From assembly GCA_018262775.1 (NCBI GenBank), contig JADFDU010000044.1:1-64000 (forward strand): 64,000 bases of DNA, given 5' to 3'. Positions within the stretch are counted from its first letter, which is position 1. The number at the start of each line of letters is the position of its first letter. The translations under genes and the position numbers were made by a program. Origin of the DNA: Rhodocyclaceae bacterium. GTDB taxonomy: Bacteria; Pseudomonadota; Gammaproteobacteria; Burkholderiales; Rhodocyclaceae. Shown one piece after another: positions 1 to 6,998 of the stretch. The notes beneath the pieces were generated by a model. It was not told the DNA's origin. It ran no database searches and saw only the letters and a program-made list of their open reading frames with translations.

Positions 1-56
1 GGACTACGTCAACCGTACGGTTTGGCATAAGGCGTAGGGCACAGCAAATCCGCGTT

Positions 57-992
57 ATGGGTTCGGCATGTCTTGTCACTGGCGCCTCGGGGTTTATCGG
101 GAGTCGGCTCCTTGCAAAAGGAGACAAGGCGCTGTTCAGGCGAGCAGGAACGGTGCCCGATGCAATTATCGGGGACCTGCTTTCTCCCGAGTCGTTGTCG
201 GTAGCCTGTAAAGGCATTGATTGCATATTCCACTGCGCCGGCTACGCTCATATCTTCGCATCTTCCGATCCAGATACTTACTGGCGCATCAACTTCGAGG
301 GTACGCGCAACCTGCTGGTAGCGGCAGGCGAGGCGGGTGTGCGCCGCTTCGTATTCCTATCCAGCGTCAAGACGATGGCGGAGCCGGGTGATACTTGCGT
401 CGACGAGGACTGGCCGGGCGAGCCGATTACGCCTTATGGAAAAGCGAAGCGTGCCGCGGAGGATGCGGTGCTGGAGGCCGGCGCAAAATACGGTATGCAC
501 GTGGTGACTCTGCGGCTGGCGATGGTCTACGGCCGCGGTGGGCGTGGCAACCTGGAGCGCATGGCGCGCGGCATTCGCGCCGGCTGGTTCCCGCCGCTGC
601 CGGAAACCGGCAACCGCCGTTCGCTGGTGCATGTGGATGACGTGGTGGCAGCAATGCGGCTGGTTGCGCAGGCGCCGGCGGCGAATGGGCGTACTTACAT
701 CGTGGCGGACTCAAGGGCGTATTCGGGACGCGAGATCTATGATGCGATTCGCTGTGCGCTTGGAAAAGCGCCGGTGCGCTGGCGGGTACCGGCGGTGATG
801 TTGCGATTCGGCGGAAGGCTGGGCGATGGGCTGGGAAGGCTCGCCGGCCGGACATTGCCCCTGAATTCGGAAGTGACGGCGCGACTGCTAGGCTCGGCCT
901 GTTATTCCCCGGCACGGATCGAGCGCGAACTCGGCTGGCGTGCCGGTATCGGCCTCGCGGAGGGCGTGAGGGAGATGCTGGGTGGGGGTTGA
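57..992 (+). CDS. NAD-dependent epimerase/dehydratase, WbpV-like (extended SDR)
   Basis: This 311-residue extended-SDR protein probably acts on a UDP-sugar in the cytoplasm during O-antigen or other surface polysaccharide synthesis. The nucleotide-binding motif TGASGFIG is at residues 8-15, an SSVK segment near 102 supplies the catalytic Ser, and YGKAK near 126 supplies the Tyr/Lys pair. The stretch just after the glycine motif is a few residues shorter than usual. No good ribosome site precedes the ATG, and the frame is open back to the window edge, but there is no other start codon there. With the transferase at 2208 and the dehydratase at 3203 it recreates the wbpV-wbpL-wbpM order of Pseudomonas O-antigen loci. 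The exact sugar substrate cannot be read from sequence. Confidence 0.85.
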   Translation: MGSACLVTGASGFIGSRLLAKGDKALFRRAGTVPDAIIGDLLSPESLSVACKGIDCIFHCAGYAHIFASSDPDTYWRINFEGTRNLLVAAGEAGVRRFVFLSSVKTMAEPGDTCVDEDWPGEPITPYGKAKRAAEDAVLEAGAKYGMHVVTLRLAMVYGRGGRGNLERMARGIRAGWFPPLPETGNRRSLVHVDDVVAAMRLVAQAPAANGRTYIVADSRAYSGREIYDAIRCALGKAPVRWRVPAVMLRFGGRLGDGLGRLAGRTLPLNSEVTARLLGSACYSPARIERELGWRAGIGLAEGVREMLGGG

Positions 993-1028
993 TTAAGGCA
1001 GTTGTCCCACAGGGATTACCTTCGGTCA

Positions 1029-1049
1029 TCGGGCTGAAGCCCGACCTAC
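1029..1049. repeat. REP-like palindromic repeat, copy 1 (single arm)
   Basis: TCGGGCTGAAGCCCGACCTAC forms a hairpin with arms GGGCT/AGCCC plus flanking pairs. It is the same unit as the copies at 5044, 9390, 9943 and 14608 and lies in the gap between the epimerase and the Fic gene. Confidence 0.8.
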
Positions 1050-1082
1050 GGGGGCGATGGGGTGTCCGTACATTTACGTATT

Positions 1083-1129
1083 TATACCCATTTACACCCA
1101 TTTCCTGAAAATGGGTGTAAATGGGTATA
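1083..1129. promoter_or_regulatory. 47-bp perfect palindrome, likely operator of the Fic gene
   Basis: Two perfect 21-bp arms (1083-1103 and 1109-1129) flank a 5-base centre. Each arm contains two tandem copies of ATGGGTRTA, so four half-sites are present. The right arm runs into TATAGT (1126-1131), a good -10 hexamer ending only 8 bases before the Fic ATG at 1140. A dimeric repressor bound here would cover the promoter. The -35 match is poor. That it is an operator is inferred from symmetry and position. The regulator could be the Fic protein itself, which has a C-terminal winged helix. Confidence 0.7.
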
Positions 1130-1139
1130 GTATTGGCGC

Positions 1140-2198
1140 ATGCTCCGTGCCGAAACAATCCAAATCACTCCTGAAATCCTGAGTCTTGTCACCAGGATTG
1201 ACGAATTCAAAGGTGCCTGGCGCGCCTTGGGGACGCTTGCGCCAGAGCGCCTGTCCGCCCTACGACGCGTGGCTACCATCGAAAGCATCGGCTCATCCAC
1301 TCGCATCGAGGGCAGCAAACTGTCCGATCGTGAGGTGGAGCAACTGTTGTCGAATCTGGAAATCAAGTCGTTTTCCACTCGCGACGAGCAGGAGGTGGCC
1401 GGTTACGCCGAGCTGATGGATCTGGTGTTCTCGTCCTGGCGGGACATCTCGCTGACCGAGAACCACATCAAGCAGTTGCACCAGACACTGCTGCGCTACA
1501 GCGAGAAGGACACATGGCATCGCGGCAACTACAAGACCAGCTCGAACAGCGTCTCCGCCTTCGACGAGAACGGGTCGCAGGTCGGAATCGTGTTTGAGAC
1601 CGCAACGCCGTTCGACACCCCTCGCTTGATGACGGAACTCGTGTCTTGGGTGAACCAGGAACGCCAAAGAGAGGTGGGGGCCCGCCTGCATCCATTGTTG
1701 ATCATCGCCCTGTTCGTCGTCGTGTTTCTGGAAATCCATCCTTTTCAGGACGGCAACGGCAGGCTCTCCCGCGTGCTGACGACACTCCTGCTCATGCAGG
1801 CCGGCTACGTCTATGTGCCTTACAGCTCGCTGGAAAGCGTGATCGAACAGAGCAAGGAAGCCTATTACCTGTCGTTGCGCCAAACCCAGGGAACGATCCG
1901 CACGGAGTCACCGAATTGGCAGCCGTGGCTGGTGTTCTTCCTCCGCTCCCTGGCTGAGCAGGTGCGGCGATTGGAGAAGAAGATCGAGCGGGAGAAGATC
2001 GTGCTGGCGTCCATGCCCGAGCTTCAGCTCCGGATTGTCGAGTTTGCTCGAGAACATGGTCGCGTGACGATCGGCGAGACGATCAGGCTCACAGGCGCCA
2101 GTCGCAATACCCTCAAGCAGCACTTCCGGACCTTGGTCGAACGTGGCGTATTGAATCAACACGGCAGCGGCCGTGGAGTCTGGTATGACTTGCGCTGA
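1140..2198 (+). CDS. Fic family protein with C-terminal winged helix
   Basis: Fic enzymes transfer AMP or related groups from nucleotides to target hydroxyls. The core motif HPFQDGNGR is intact at residues 200-208, with catalytic His200. The N-terminal helix carries the self-inhibition motif (S/T)xxxE(G/N) as S53-TRI-E57-G58, so this is a class II Fic that should be autoinhibited. The last 60 residues look like a winged helix-turn-helix, which suggests DNA binding and possible autoregulation through the palindrome just upstream. No Shine-Dalgarno sequence precedes the ATG, and a -10 box ends 8 bases before it, so the mRNA may be leaderless. It sits between two polysaccharide genes, 9 bp before the transferase, which suggests insertion. 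Confidence 0.92.
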   Translation: MLRAETIQITPEILSLVTRIDEFKGAWRALGTLAPERLSALRRVATIESIGSSTRIEGSKLSDREVEQLLSNLEIKSFSTRDEQEVAGYAELMDLVFSSWRDISLTENHIKQLHQTLLRYSEKDTWHRGNYKTSSNSVSAFDENGSQVGIVFETATPFDTPRLMTELVSWVNQERQREVGARLHPLLIIALFVVVFLEIHPFQDGNGRLSRVLTTLLLMQAGYVYVPYSSLESVIEQSKEAYYLSLRQTQGTIRTESPNWQPWLVFFLRSLAEQVRRLEKKIEREKIVLASMPELQLRIVEFAREHGRVTIGETIRLTGASRNTLKQHFRTLVERGVLNQHGSGRGVWYDLR

Positions 2199-2207
2199 AC
2201 TGAGGCG

Positions 2208-3173
2208 ATGATGACAGGCAATCTGTGGCTTGCCGTGCCGGTTTCCTTCGCTCTTGCCTGGGCGGTCGTCCGGCTGCGCCTGCGCTTTGCCGATCGCGGC
2301 CTCGACCAGCCGAATCACCGTTCCCTGCATGAACGGCCAACGCCGCACGGCGGCGGGCTGGGCATCGTTCTGGCGCTGCTGCTGACTGGAGCCTGGCTCG
2401 GGGTGCCGAACATCCTGCTGGCTATGGTGCTGGGGTTGGCGCTGCTGTCGCTGACGGACGACCTGTGGCACCTGCCGTTCTGGCTGCGGCTGGCGGGGCA
2501 TCTGGGCGCGGCCGCGGTGCTGTGTTATCTGGTCGCGCTGCCGGCCTTGTGGTGGTTGCCGGCCATGCTGGCCGTCGGCTGGATGACGAACCTCTACAAC
2601 TTCATGGACGGCGCCGACGGGCTGGCGGGAAGCCAGGGTGTGGCGGGATTCGCAGCTTATGCGGCGGGGTTCGCCATGGCCGGAGATTCAGCCATGGCGG
2701 CGTGGTGCGCGGCGGTGGCGGCGGCGTGCGCCGGCTTTCTGTGGTTCAATTGGCCGCCAGCGAAAATTTTTATGGGAGATGTCGGCTCGATCCCTCTGGG
2801 CTTTTTGGCCGGCGGTCTGGGTATGGTGGGCGCATGGCAGGGGGCATGGCCTTCGTGGTTTCCGCTGATGGCATTTGCACCGTTTGTGCTCGATGCGTCG
2901 GCGACCCTCATGCGCCGGGCGCTGGCGGGCAAGCGCGTGTGGGAAGCGCACCGCGAGCACACTTATCAGCACATGGTGCAGTTGGGCTATGGACACTTGG
3001 GCATGACATCGCGCTGGAGCGCCCTGATGCTGGCGGGCGCTGTTCTTGCAATGGGGCTGCTGGCGTTGCCGGGCTGGGCGCAGTGGACCGCCGTACTGGC
3101 GTGGCTGACTTTTCTGGCAGTGCTGGGAGAGCAAATGAATCGGCGCTGGCGGGAGTTGCAAATTGAGTGTTGA
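2208..3173 (+). CDS. MraY/WecA-family glycosyl-1-phosphate transferase, WbpL-like
   Basis: This polytopic membrane protein of about 321 residues should transfer a sugar-1-phosphate from a UDP-sugar to undecaprenyl phosphate at the inner membrane, starting O-antigen or capsule assembly. Family signatures are visible: DQPNHRSLHERPTPHGGG near residues 28-45, the catalytic NFMDGADGLAG segment, FMGDVGSIPLGF, and the late HREHTYQH histidine motif. About ten hydrophobic helices are present. Two ATGs are adjacent (2208 and 2211) behind GAGG, and the second has better spacing. It is followed at 30 bp by the WbpM-like dehydratase, matching the wbpL-wbpM order. Sugar specificity is unknown. Confidence 0.9.
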   Translation: MMTGNLWLAVPVSFALAWAVVRLRLRFADRGLDQPNHRSLHERPTPHGGGLGIVLALLLTGAWLGVPNILLAMVLGLALLSLTDDLWHLPFWLRLAGHLGAAAVLCYLVALPALWWLPAMLAVGWMTNLYNFMDGADGLAGSQGVAGFAAYAAGFAMAGDSAMAAWCAAVAAACAGFLWFNWPPAKIFMGDVGSIPLGFLAGGLGMVGAWQGAWPSWFPLMAFAPFVLDASATLMRRALAGKRVWEAHREHTYQHMVQLGYGHLGMTSRWSALMLAGAVLAMGLLALPGWAQWTAVLAWLTFLAVLGEQMNRRWRELQIEC

Positions 3174-3202
3174 GTTGACGGAACGGGAAAGAGCCTGAGG
3201 CA

Positions 3203-5032
3203 ATGTACTGGCGCGCGCTGCTTGCATTCATCCATGATCTGACGGCAACAGCCGTCATGTGGCTGGCCGCCTATTGGATCCGTTTCAATTTCGAGATACC
3301 GGAAGATTTTTTTGCTGCCTCTTTGTCCACGCTTGCCTGGGTGATTCCGTTATACGCGGTGATTTACCTTAAATTTGGCCTTTACCGTGGTATCTGGCGC
3401 TACGCCAGCATGGGCGATTTGCGCAGGCTGCTGATAGCAGTAGGTTTGGGGGCCGTCGGCACGGCAGGCATTGCCTACATGATCCAGACACCCGGCATTC
3501 CACGCTCCATCCTGGTGTTGCATCCAATCCTGTTATTGCTGGCGATGGGAGGCAACCGTTTCCTTTACAGGGCCTGGAAGGACGGTCATCTGTTTTCTGC
3601 GGGTTTTCAGGACAGGCAGCCGGTGATCGTGCTCGGGGCGGGGGATGCTGCAGCCATGCTGCTCAAGGATTTATCGCGCAGTTCGTCATGGCGGGTGATG
3701 GGATTGCTCGACGATGATGCGTCGAAGCATGGCCGGCGTCTTGTTGACGTGTCGATTCTTGGTCCAATCGAGAAGATTGCACAGGAGGCAGAACGTCTTG
3801 GCGTTGCGCATGCCATCATTGCGATGTCGGCTGCTTCTGCCGCGCAGCGTCGCCGGGCTGCTGAGCTTGCGGCTGCTGCCGGATTAACGGTTCTGACGGT
3901 ACCGGCAATGGATGATGTTCTGTCGGGCAAGGTTTCCGTATCGCAAGTACGCAAAGTCGAGTTGGAAGACCTGCTGGGACGAGATCCGATCCAACTCGAT
4001 GACGAAGGACTGCATCGCCTGCTGTCGGGCAAACAGGTATTGGTAACCGGTGCGGGCGGATCGATCGGTTCTGAATTGTGTCGCCAGATTGCGCGTTTTG
4101 AGCCGGGCCTGCTGATTTTTCTTGAGCAATCCGAACTGGCGCTATATCAGATCGAGCAGGAATTTTCTGCGTATTTTCCGGCTATCGACCAGGCTTGCGT
4201 CGTGGCCGATGTCAAGGACGAGGCCAGCCTTGCTGCAGTCTTTGCCGCGCATCGACCCGAGGTGGTGTTTCATGCTGCGGCCTACAAACATGTGCCGCTG
4301 ATGGAAAACGAAAATGCCTGGCAGGCGGTACGCAACAACGTGCTCGGCACGTTGCATGTGGCGCGCGCGGCAATCGAAGCGGGTGTTGACAAGTTCGTCA
4401 TGGTGTCGACCGACAAGGCGGTCAACCCGACCAATGTGATGGGGGCCAGCAAGCGGCTGGCGGAGGTCGTCTGCCAAGGGTTGCAGGCAGAAACGCAAAG
4501 GACGCACTTTGTGACCGTCCGCTTCGGTAACGTGCTGGGCAGCAGCGGGAGCGTGATTCCCAGGTTTCGCGAACAGATTTCCAGGGGCGGGCCGGTGACG
4601 GTGACGCATCCGGACATCATTCGCTACTTCATGCTGATCCCGGAGGCAGCGCAACTGGTGTTGCAGGCTGGCCTGATGGGCCAAGGTGGTGAGATATTCG
4701 TGCTGGACATGGGCGAACCGGTGAAGATTGCCGACCTGGCACGCGACATGATCCGCCTCTCCGGCTTCACCGAAGAGGACATCAAGATCGTCTTTACCGG
4801 TCTGCGCCCGGGCGAGAAACTCTACGAGGAACTGCTCGCCGACGGCGAACAGACCCTGCCTACACCGCATCCTAAGCTGCGCATCGCGCGGGCGCAGTCC
4901 GCCTTTTCGGTAGAAGAGTTGGAGGGGTTGCGCGCCTGGCTGGAAGGTGCGCCGCAGGATGAACGGGCGGTCAAAGTGCGTCTGGCCGAGCTCGTTCCGG
5001 AATACCGGCCGCAGCAGCCGGAAAGCGCTTGA
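3203..5032 (+). CDS. Membrane-bound nucleotide-sugar 4,6-dehydratase, WbpM/FlaA1/PglF family
   Basis: The 609-residue protein has about four N-terminal membrane helices (roughly residues 8-115), a Rossmann-like domain at about 135-260 and a C-terminal SDR domain from about 278. The NAD motif is VTGAGGSIGSE. The catalytic segment STDKAVNPTNVMGASKR carries Met in place of the usual Tyr before the Lys, as in WbpM and PglF. These enzymes convert UDP-GlcNAc to the 4-keto-6-deoxy sugar used for bacillosamine, QuiNAc or FucNAc. The start is supported by GAGG six bases upstream. It closes the polysaccharide block and is followed by a REP-like repeat. Confidence 0.92.
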   Translation: MYWRALLAFIHDLTATAVMWLAAYWIRFNFEIPEDFFAASLSTLAWVIPLYAVIYLKFGLYRGIWRYASMGDLRRLLIAVGLGAVGTAGIAYMIQTPGIPRSILVLHPILLLLAMGGNRFLYRAWKDGHLFSAGFQDRQPVIVLGAGDAAAMLLKDLSRSSSWRVMGLLDDDASKHGRRLVDVSILGPIEKIAQEAERLGVAHAIIAMSAASAAQRRRAAELAAAAGLTVLTVPAMDDVLSGKVSVSQVRKVELEDLLGRDPIQLDDEGLHRLLSGKQVLVTGAGGSIGSELCRQIARFEPGLLIFLEQSELALYQIEQEFSAYFPAIDQACVVADVKDEASLAAVFAAHRPEVVFHAAAYKHVPLMENENAWQAVRNNVLGTLHVARAAIEAGVDKFVMVSTDKAVNPTNVMGASKRLAEVVCQGLQAETQRTHFVTVRFGNVLGSSGSVIPRFREQISRGGPVTVTHPDIIRYFMLIPEAAQLVLQAGLMGQGGEIFVLDMGEPVKIADLARDMIRLSGFTEEDIKIVFTGLRPGEKLYEELLADGEQTLPTPHPKLRIARAQSAFSVEELEGLRAWLEGAPQDERAVKVRLAELVPEYRPQQPESA

Positions 5033-5043
5033 TTTAATGCCCT

Positions 5044-5099
5044 GTAGGTCGGCCTTCAGGCCGACACGGGCGCTGTTGTCGGGCTAAAGCCCGACCTAC
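5044..5099. repeat. REP-like repeat, copy 2 (inverted pair)
   Basis: Two hairpin units face each other: GTAGGTCGGCCTTCAGGCCG and, after 14 bases, GTCGGGCTAAAGCCCGACC with TAC. The first uses stem GGCCT/AGGCC and the second GGGCT/AGCCC, so the pair contains two stem variants bounded by GTAGG and CCTAC. It lies just past the stop of the dehydratase gene. Confidence 0.85.
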
Positions 5100-5158
5100 G
5101 GGCCCATCATGGTTCCGTGTTAAAGTGATGCTTTGATGTACATATTAGAGGCATCATG

Positions 5159-5422
5159 ATGCGTACCACGATCACAATCGATGACCGGCTGGCAAGCGAA
5201 CTGAAACGCCTGGCTGCGGAAACCGGGAAGCCGTTCAAGAGCGTACTCAATGAAACGCTTCGCGCCGGCCTGCATAAAGGCAAAAAGCTTCCTACCGCAT
5301 ATCGTTTGCGTCCCGCTTCCCTGGGTTTGCCCCGTGTCGGGGTGAATCTGGACAAGACACTGCAATTGGCGGACGAATTGGAGGATGCTGTCTTGTGCGA
5401 CAAGCTGGAGCAGCGCAAGTGA
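5159..5422 (+). CDS. vapB: VapB-type antitoxin (ribbon-helix-helix)
   Basis: This is a small antitoxin of 87 residues. The N-terminus RTTITIDDRLASELKRLA is a ribbon-helix-helix pattern that should bind DNA, and the C-terminal part would wrap the toxin. Two ATGs are adjacent (5156 and 5159). TAGAGG at 5146-5151 is better spaced from the second. The stop codon overlaps the GTG of the toxin gene by four bases (GTGA), so the two are translationally coupled. The pair lies between a REP-like repeat and galE, as an insert in sugar genes. Identification rests on fold pattern and partner. Confidence 0.85.
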   Translation: MRTTITIDDRLASELKRLAAETGKPFKSVLNETLRAGLHKGKKLPTAYRLRPASLGLPRVGVNLDKTLQLADELEDAVLCDKLEQRK

Positions 5423-5850
5423 TTCTTCTGGATGCCAGCCTGCTTATCTATGCCGTAAATCGCGATCTGCCGCAGCATAAGGTGGCCAAGACCTGGATCG
5501 AAAAAATCTTCTCGGGCTCGGATAATGTGGGCTTGCCGTGGGTGTCTGTGCTGGCATTTCTCCGGTTATGTACCAATCCTCGTGTGTTCAAGGCGCCACT
5601 GAAGATCGAAGAGGCGATTGCCTATGTTGAGGAGTGGGTTGAGTTGCCATCGGTGGAACTTGTGACACCTGGCCCGCGGCATTGGGAAATATTCAAGAAC
5701 CTGCTGGCGCAATGTGGCACGGCAGGCAACCTCGTCACCGACGCCCACATAGCCGCGCTTGCGCTCGAAGGGGGGTATGTCGTTTATTCGGCAGACCATG
5801 ACTTCCGCCGCTTCCCTGGCATCCGGCATGTCAATCCGCTCGCGCAATAA
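5419..5850 (+). CDS. vapC: VapC-type PIN-domain ribonuclease toxin
   Basis: This 143-residue PIN-domain protein is expected to be a Mg-dependent RNase held inactive by the preceding VapB. Acidic active-site candidates are Asp5 in LLDASLLIY, Asp108 in TDAHIAAL and Asp126/Asp128 in ADHDFRRF. The usual glutamate near residue 45 is not obvious, as in other members of the LPWVxxLAFLR subgroup. The start is GTG at 5419, with GGAG eight bases upstream and a GTGA overlap with vapB. An earlier in-frame start inside vapB is unlikely. The 3' end overlaps the proposed galE start by 23 bases. Confidence 0.88.
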   Translation: MILLDASLLIYAVNRDLPQHKVAKTWIEKIFSGSDNVGLPWVSVLAFLRLCTNPRVFKAPLKIEEAIAYVEEWVELPSVELVTPGPRHWEIFKNLLAQCGTAGNLVTDAHIAALALEGGYVVYSADHDFRRFPGIRHVNPLAQ

Positions 5851-6868
5851 AGCAGGCAAGTTGCTCGTTACGGGCGGCGCCGGCTACATCGGCTCCCATG
5901 CCTGCGTCGAACTGCTCCAGGCCGGCCAGGAGGTGGTGGTCGCGGACAACCTGTGCAACGGCCGGCGCGAGGTGATCGGGCGGATCGAGCGGATCACGGG
6001 CAGGACTATTGCCTTTCACGAATGCGATGTGCGCGATGCGGCCGCGCTGAGCGGAATTTTCCGCGTGCATGCCATCGATGCGGTGCTGCATTTCGCCGGG
6101 CTGAAGGCCGTCGGGGAATCCGTGGAACGGCCGCTCGAGTACTACGACAACAATGTCGGTGGCACGATGGCGCTGTGCCGGGCGATGGCGCAGGCCGGGG
6201 TGCGCAGGCTGGTGTTCAGCTCATCGGCCACGGTATATGGTGATCCGGATGCCGTGCCGGTGCGCGAAGATCATCCGCTGCGACCCACCAATCCCTACGG
6301 GCGCTGCAAGGCTATGGTCGAGTCGATCCTGATGGATCTCGCCGCATCCGATCCCGCATGGAAGATTGCGCTGCTGCGTTACTTCAATCCGGTCGGCGCG
6401 CATGAGAGCGGTCTGATCGGCGAGGATCCGGCGGGCGTGCCGAACAACCTGATGCCCTATGTTGCCCAGGTGGCGATCGGCCGACGCGAGGCGGTCAACG
6501 TCTATGGCAACGACTATCCGACGCCTGACGGCACCGGCGTGCGGGACTACATCCATGTCGTCGATCTCGCCCGCGGCCACCTGGCGGCGCTGGCCAGGCT
6601 GGATGCTACCGCCGATGTCCTGACTGTGAATCTCGGCACGGGCCGGGGCTACAGCGTACTGGAGATGGTGGAGGCTTTCCGCCGGGCATCGGGCAGGGAT
6701 ATTCCGTGCCGGATCGTTTCGCGTCGCCCCGGCGACATCGCTGCCTGCTATGCCGACCCCTCGCTGGCGGAACGCCTGCTGGGCTGGCGTGCCGAATATG
6801 ACCTTGAGCGCATGTGTCGCGACGTTTGGCGCTGGCAGAGCCAGAATCCGAACGGCTATGCCGGGTAG
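5828..6868 (+). CDS. galE: UDP-glucose 4-epimerase
   Basis: The enzyme interconverts UDP-glucose and UDP-galactose in the cytoplasm and supplies sugars for LPS or exopolysaccharide. The NAD motif TGGAGYIGSH is close to the N-terminus, SSSATVYG gives the catalytic Ser, and YGRCK gives the Tyr/Lys pair. The substrate loop RYFNPVGAH and the late region VRDYIHVVDLA are typical. The chosen ATG overlaps the 3' end of vapC and gives 346 residues. In-frame ATGs at 5777 (behind a G-rich Shine-Dalgarno-like run) and 5798 are alternatives. A 12-bp hairpin follows the stop. Confidence 0.93.
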   Translation: MSIRSRNKAGKLLVTGGAGYIGSHACVELLQAGQEVVVADNLCNGRREVIGRIERITGRTIAFHECDVRDAAALSGIFRVHAIDAVLHFAGLKAVGESVERPLEYYDNNVGGTMALCRAMAQAGVRRLVFSSSATVYGDPDAVPVREDHPLRPTNPYGRCKAMVESILMDLAASDPAWKIALLRYFNPVGAHESGLIGEDPAGVPNNLMPYVAQVAIGRREAVNVYGNDYPTPDGTGVRDYIHVVDLARGHLAALARLDATADVLTVNLGTGRGYSVLEMVEAFRRASGRDIPCRIVSRRPGDIAACYADPSLAERLLGWRAEYDLERMCRDVWRWQSQNPNGYAG

Positions 6869-6900
6869 CGTCACCTTGGCTAGAGATTGCCAAGGTGACG
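6869..6900 (+). terminator. Perfect 12-bp hairpin after galE, no U-tract
   Basis: CGTCACCTTGGC and GCCAAGGTGACG (6869-6880, 6889-6900) form a perfect stem with an 8-base loop, one base after the galE stop codon. There is no T-run after it, so it is a hairpin in terminator position and not a textbook intrinsic terminator. Confidence 0.5.
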
Positions 6901-6935
6901 ATGAAATGACGCATATTTTCTGTTCTTCAGATGAT

Positions 6936-6969
6936 TTGACGTGATAAGTTGTTATTCACGATATAACAA
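6936..6969 (+). promoter_or_regulatory. Likely promoter/operator of the second Fic operon
   Basis: TTGACG (6936-6941) is a -35-like box, followed after 18 bases by GATATA (6960-6965). An inverted repeat TTGTTAT-N7-ATAACAA (6949-6969) covers the spacer and -10 region. The segment is much more AT-rich than its surroundings. Promoter function and operator role are inferred. Confidence 0.45.
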
Positions 6970-6998
6970 TGCGTTAAATAAAGAATAATATTGTCAAA

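Noticed and set aside
1-37. Possible 3' end of an upstream gene (frame 2 reads DYVNRTVWHKA then stop).
   Set aside because: Only 11 codons are in the window and another frame also ends nearby, so there is not enough to support a gene.
5759-5827. Extended N-terminus of GalE starting inside vapC.
   Set aside because: The extra residues do not resemble any GalE, whose family starts just before the TGGAGYIGSH motif. Kept only as alternative starts.
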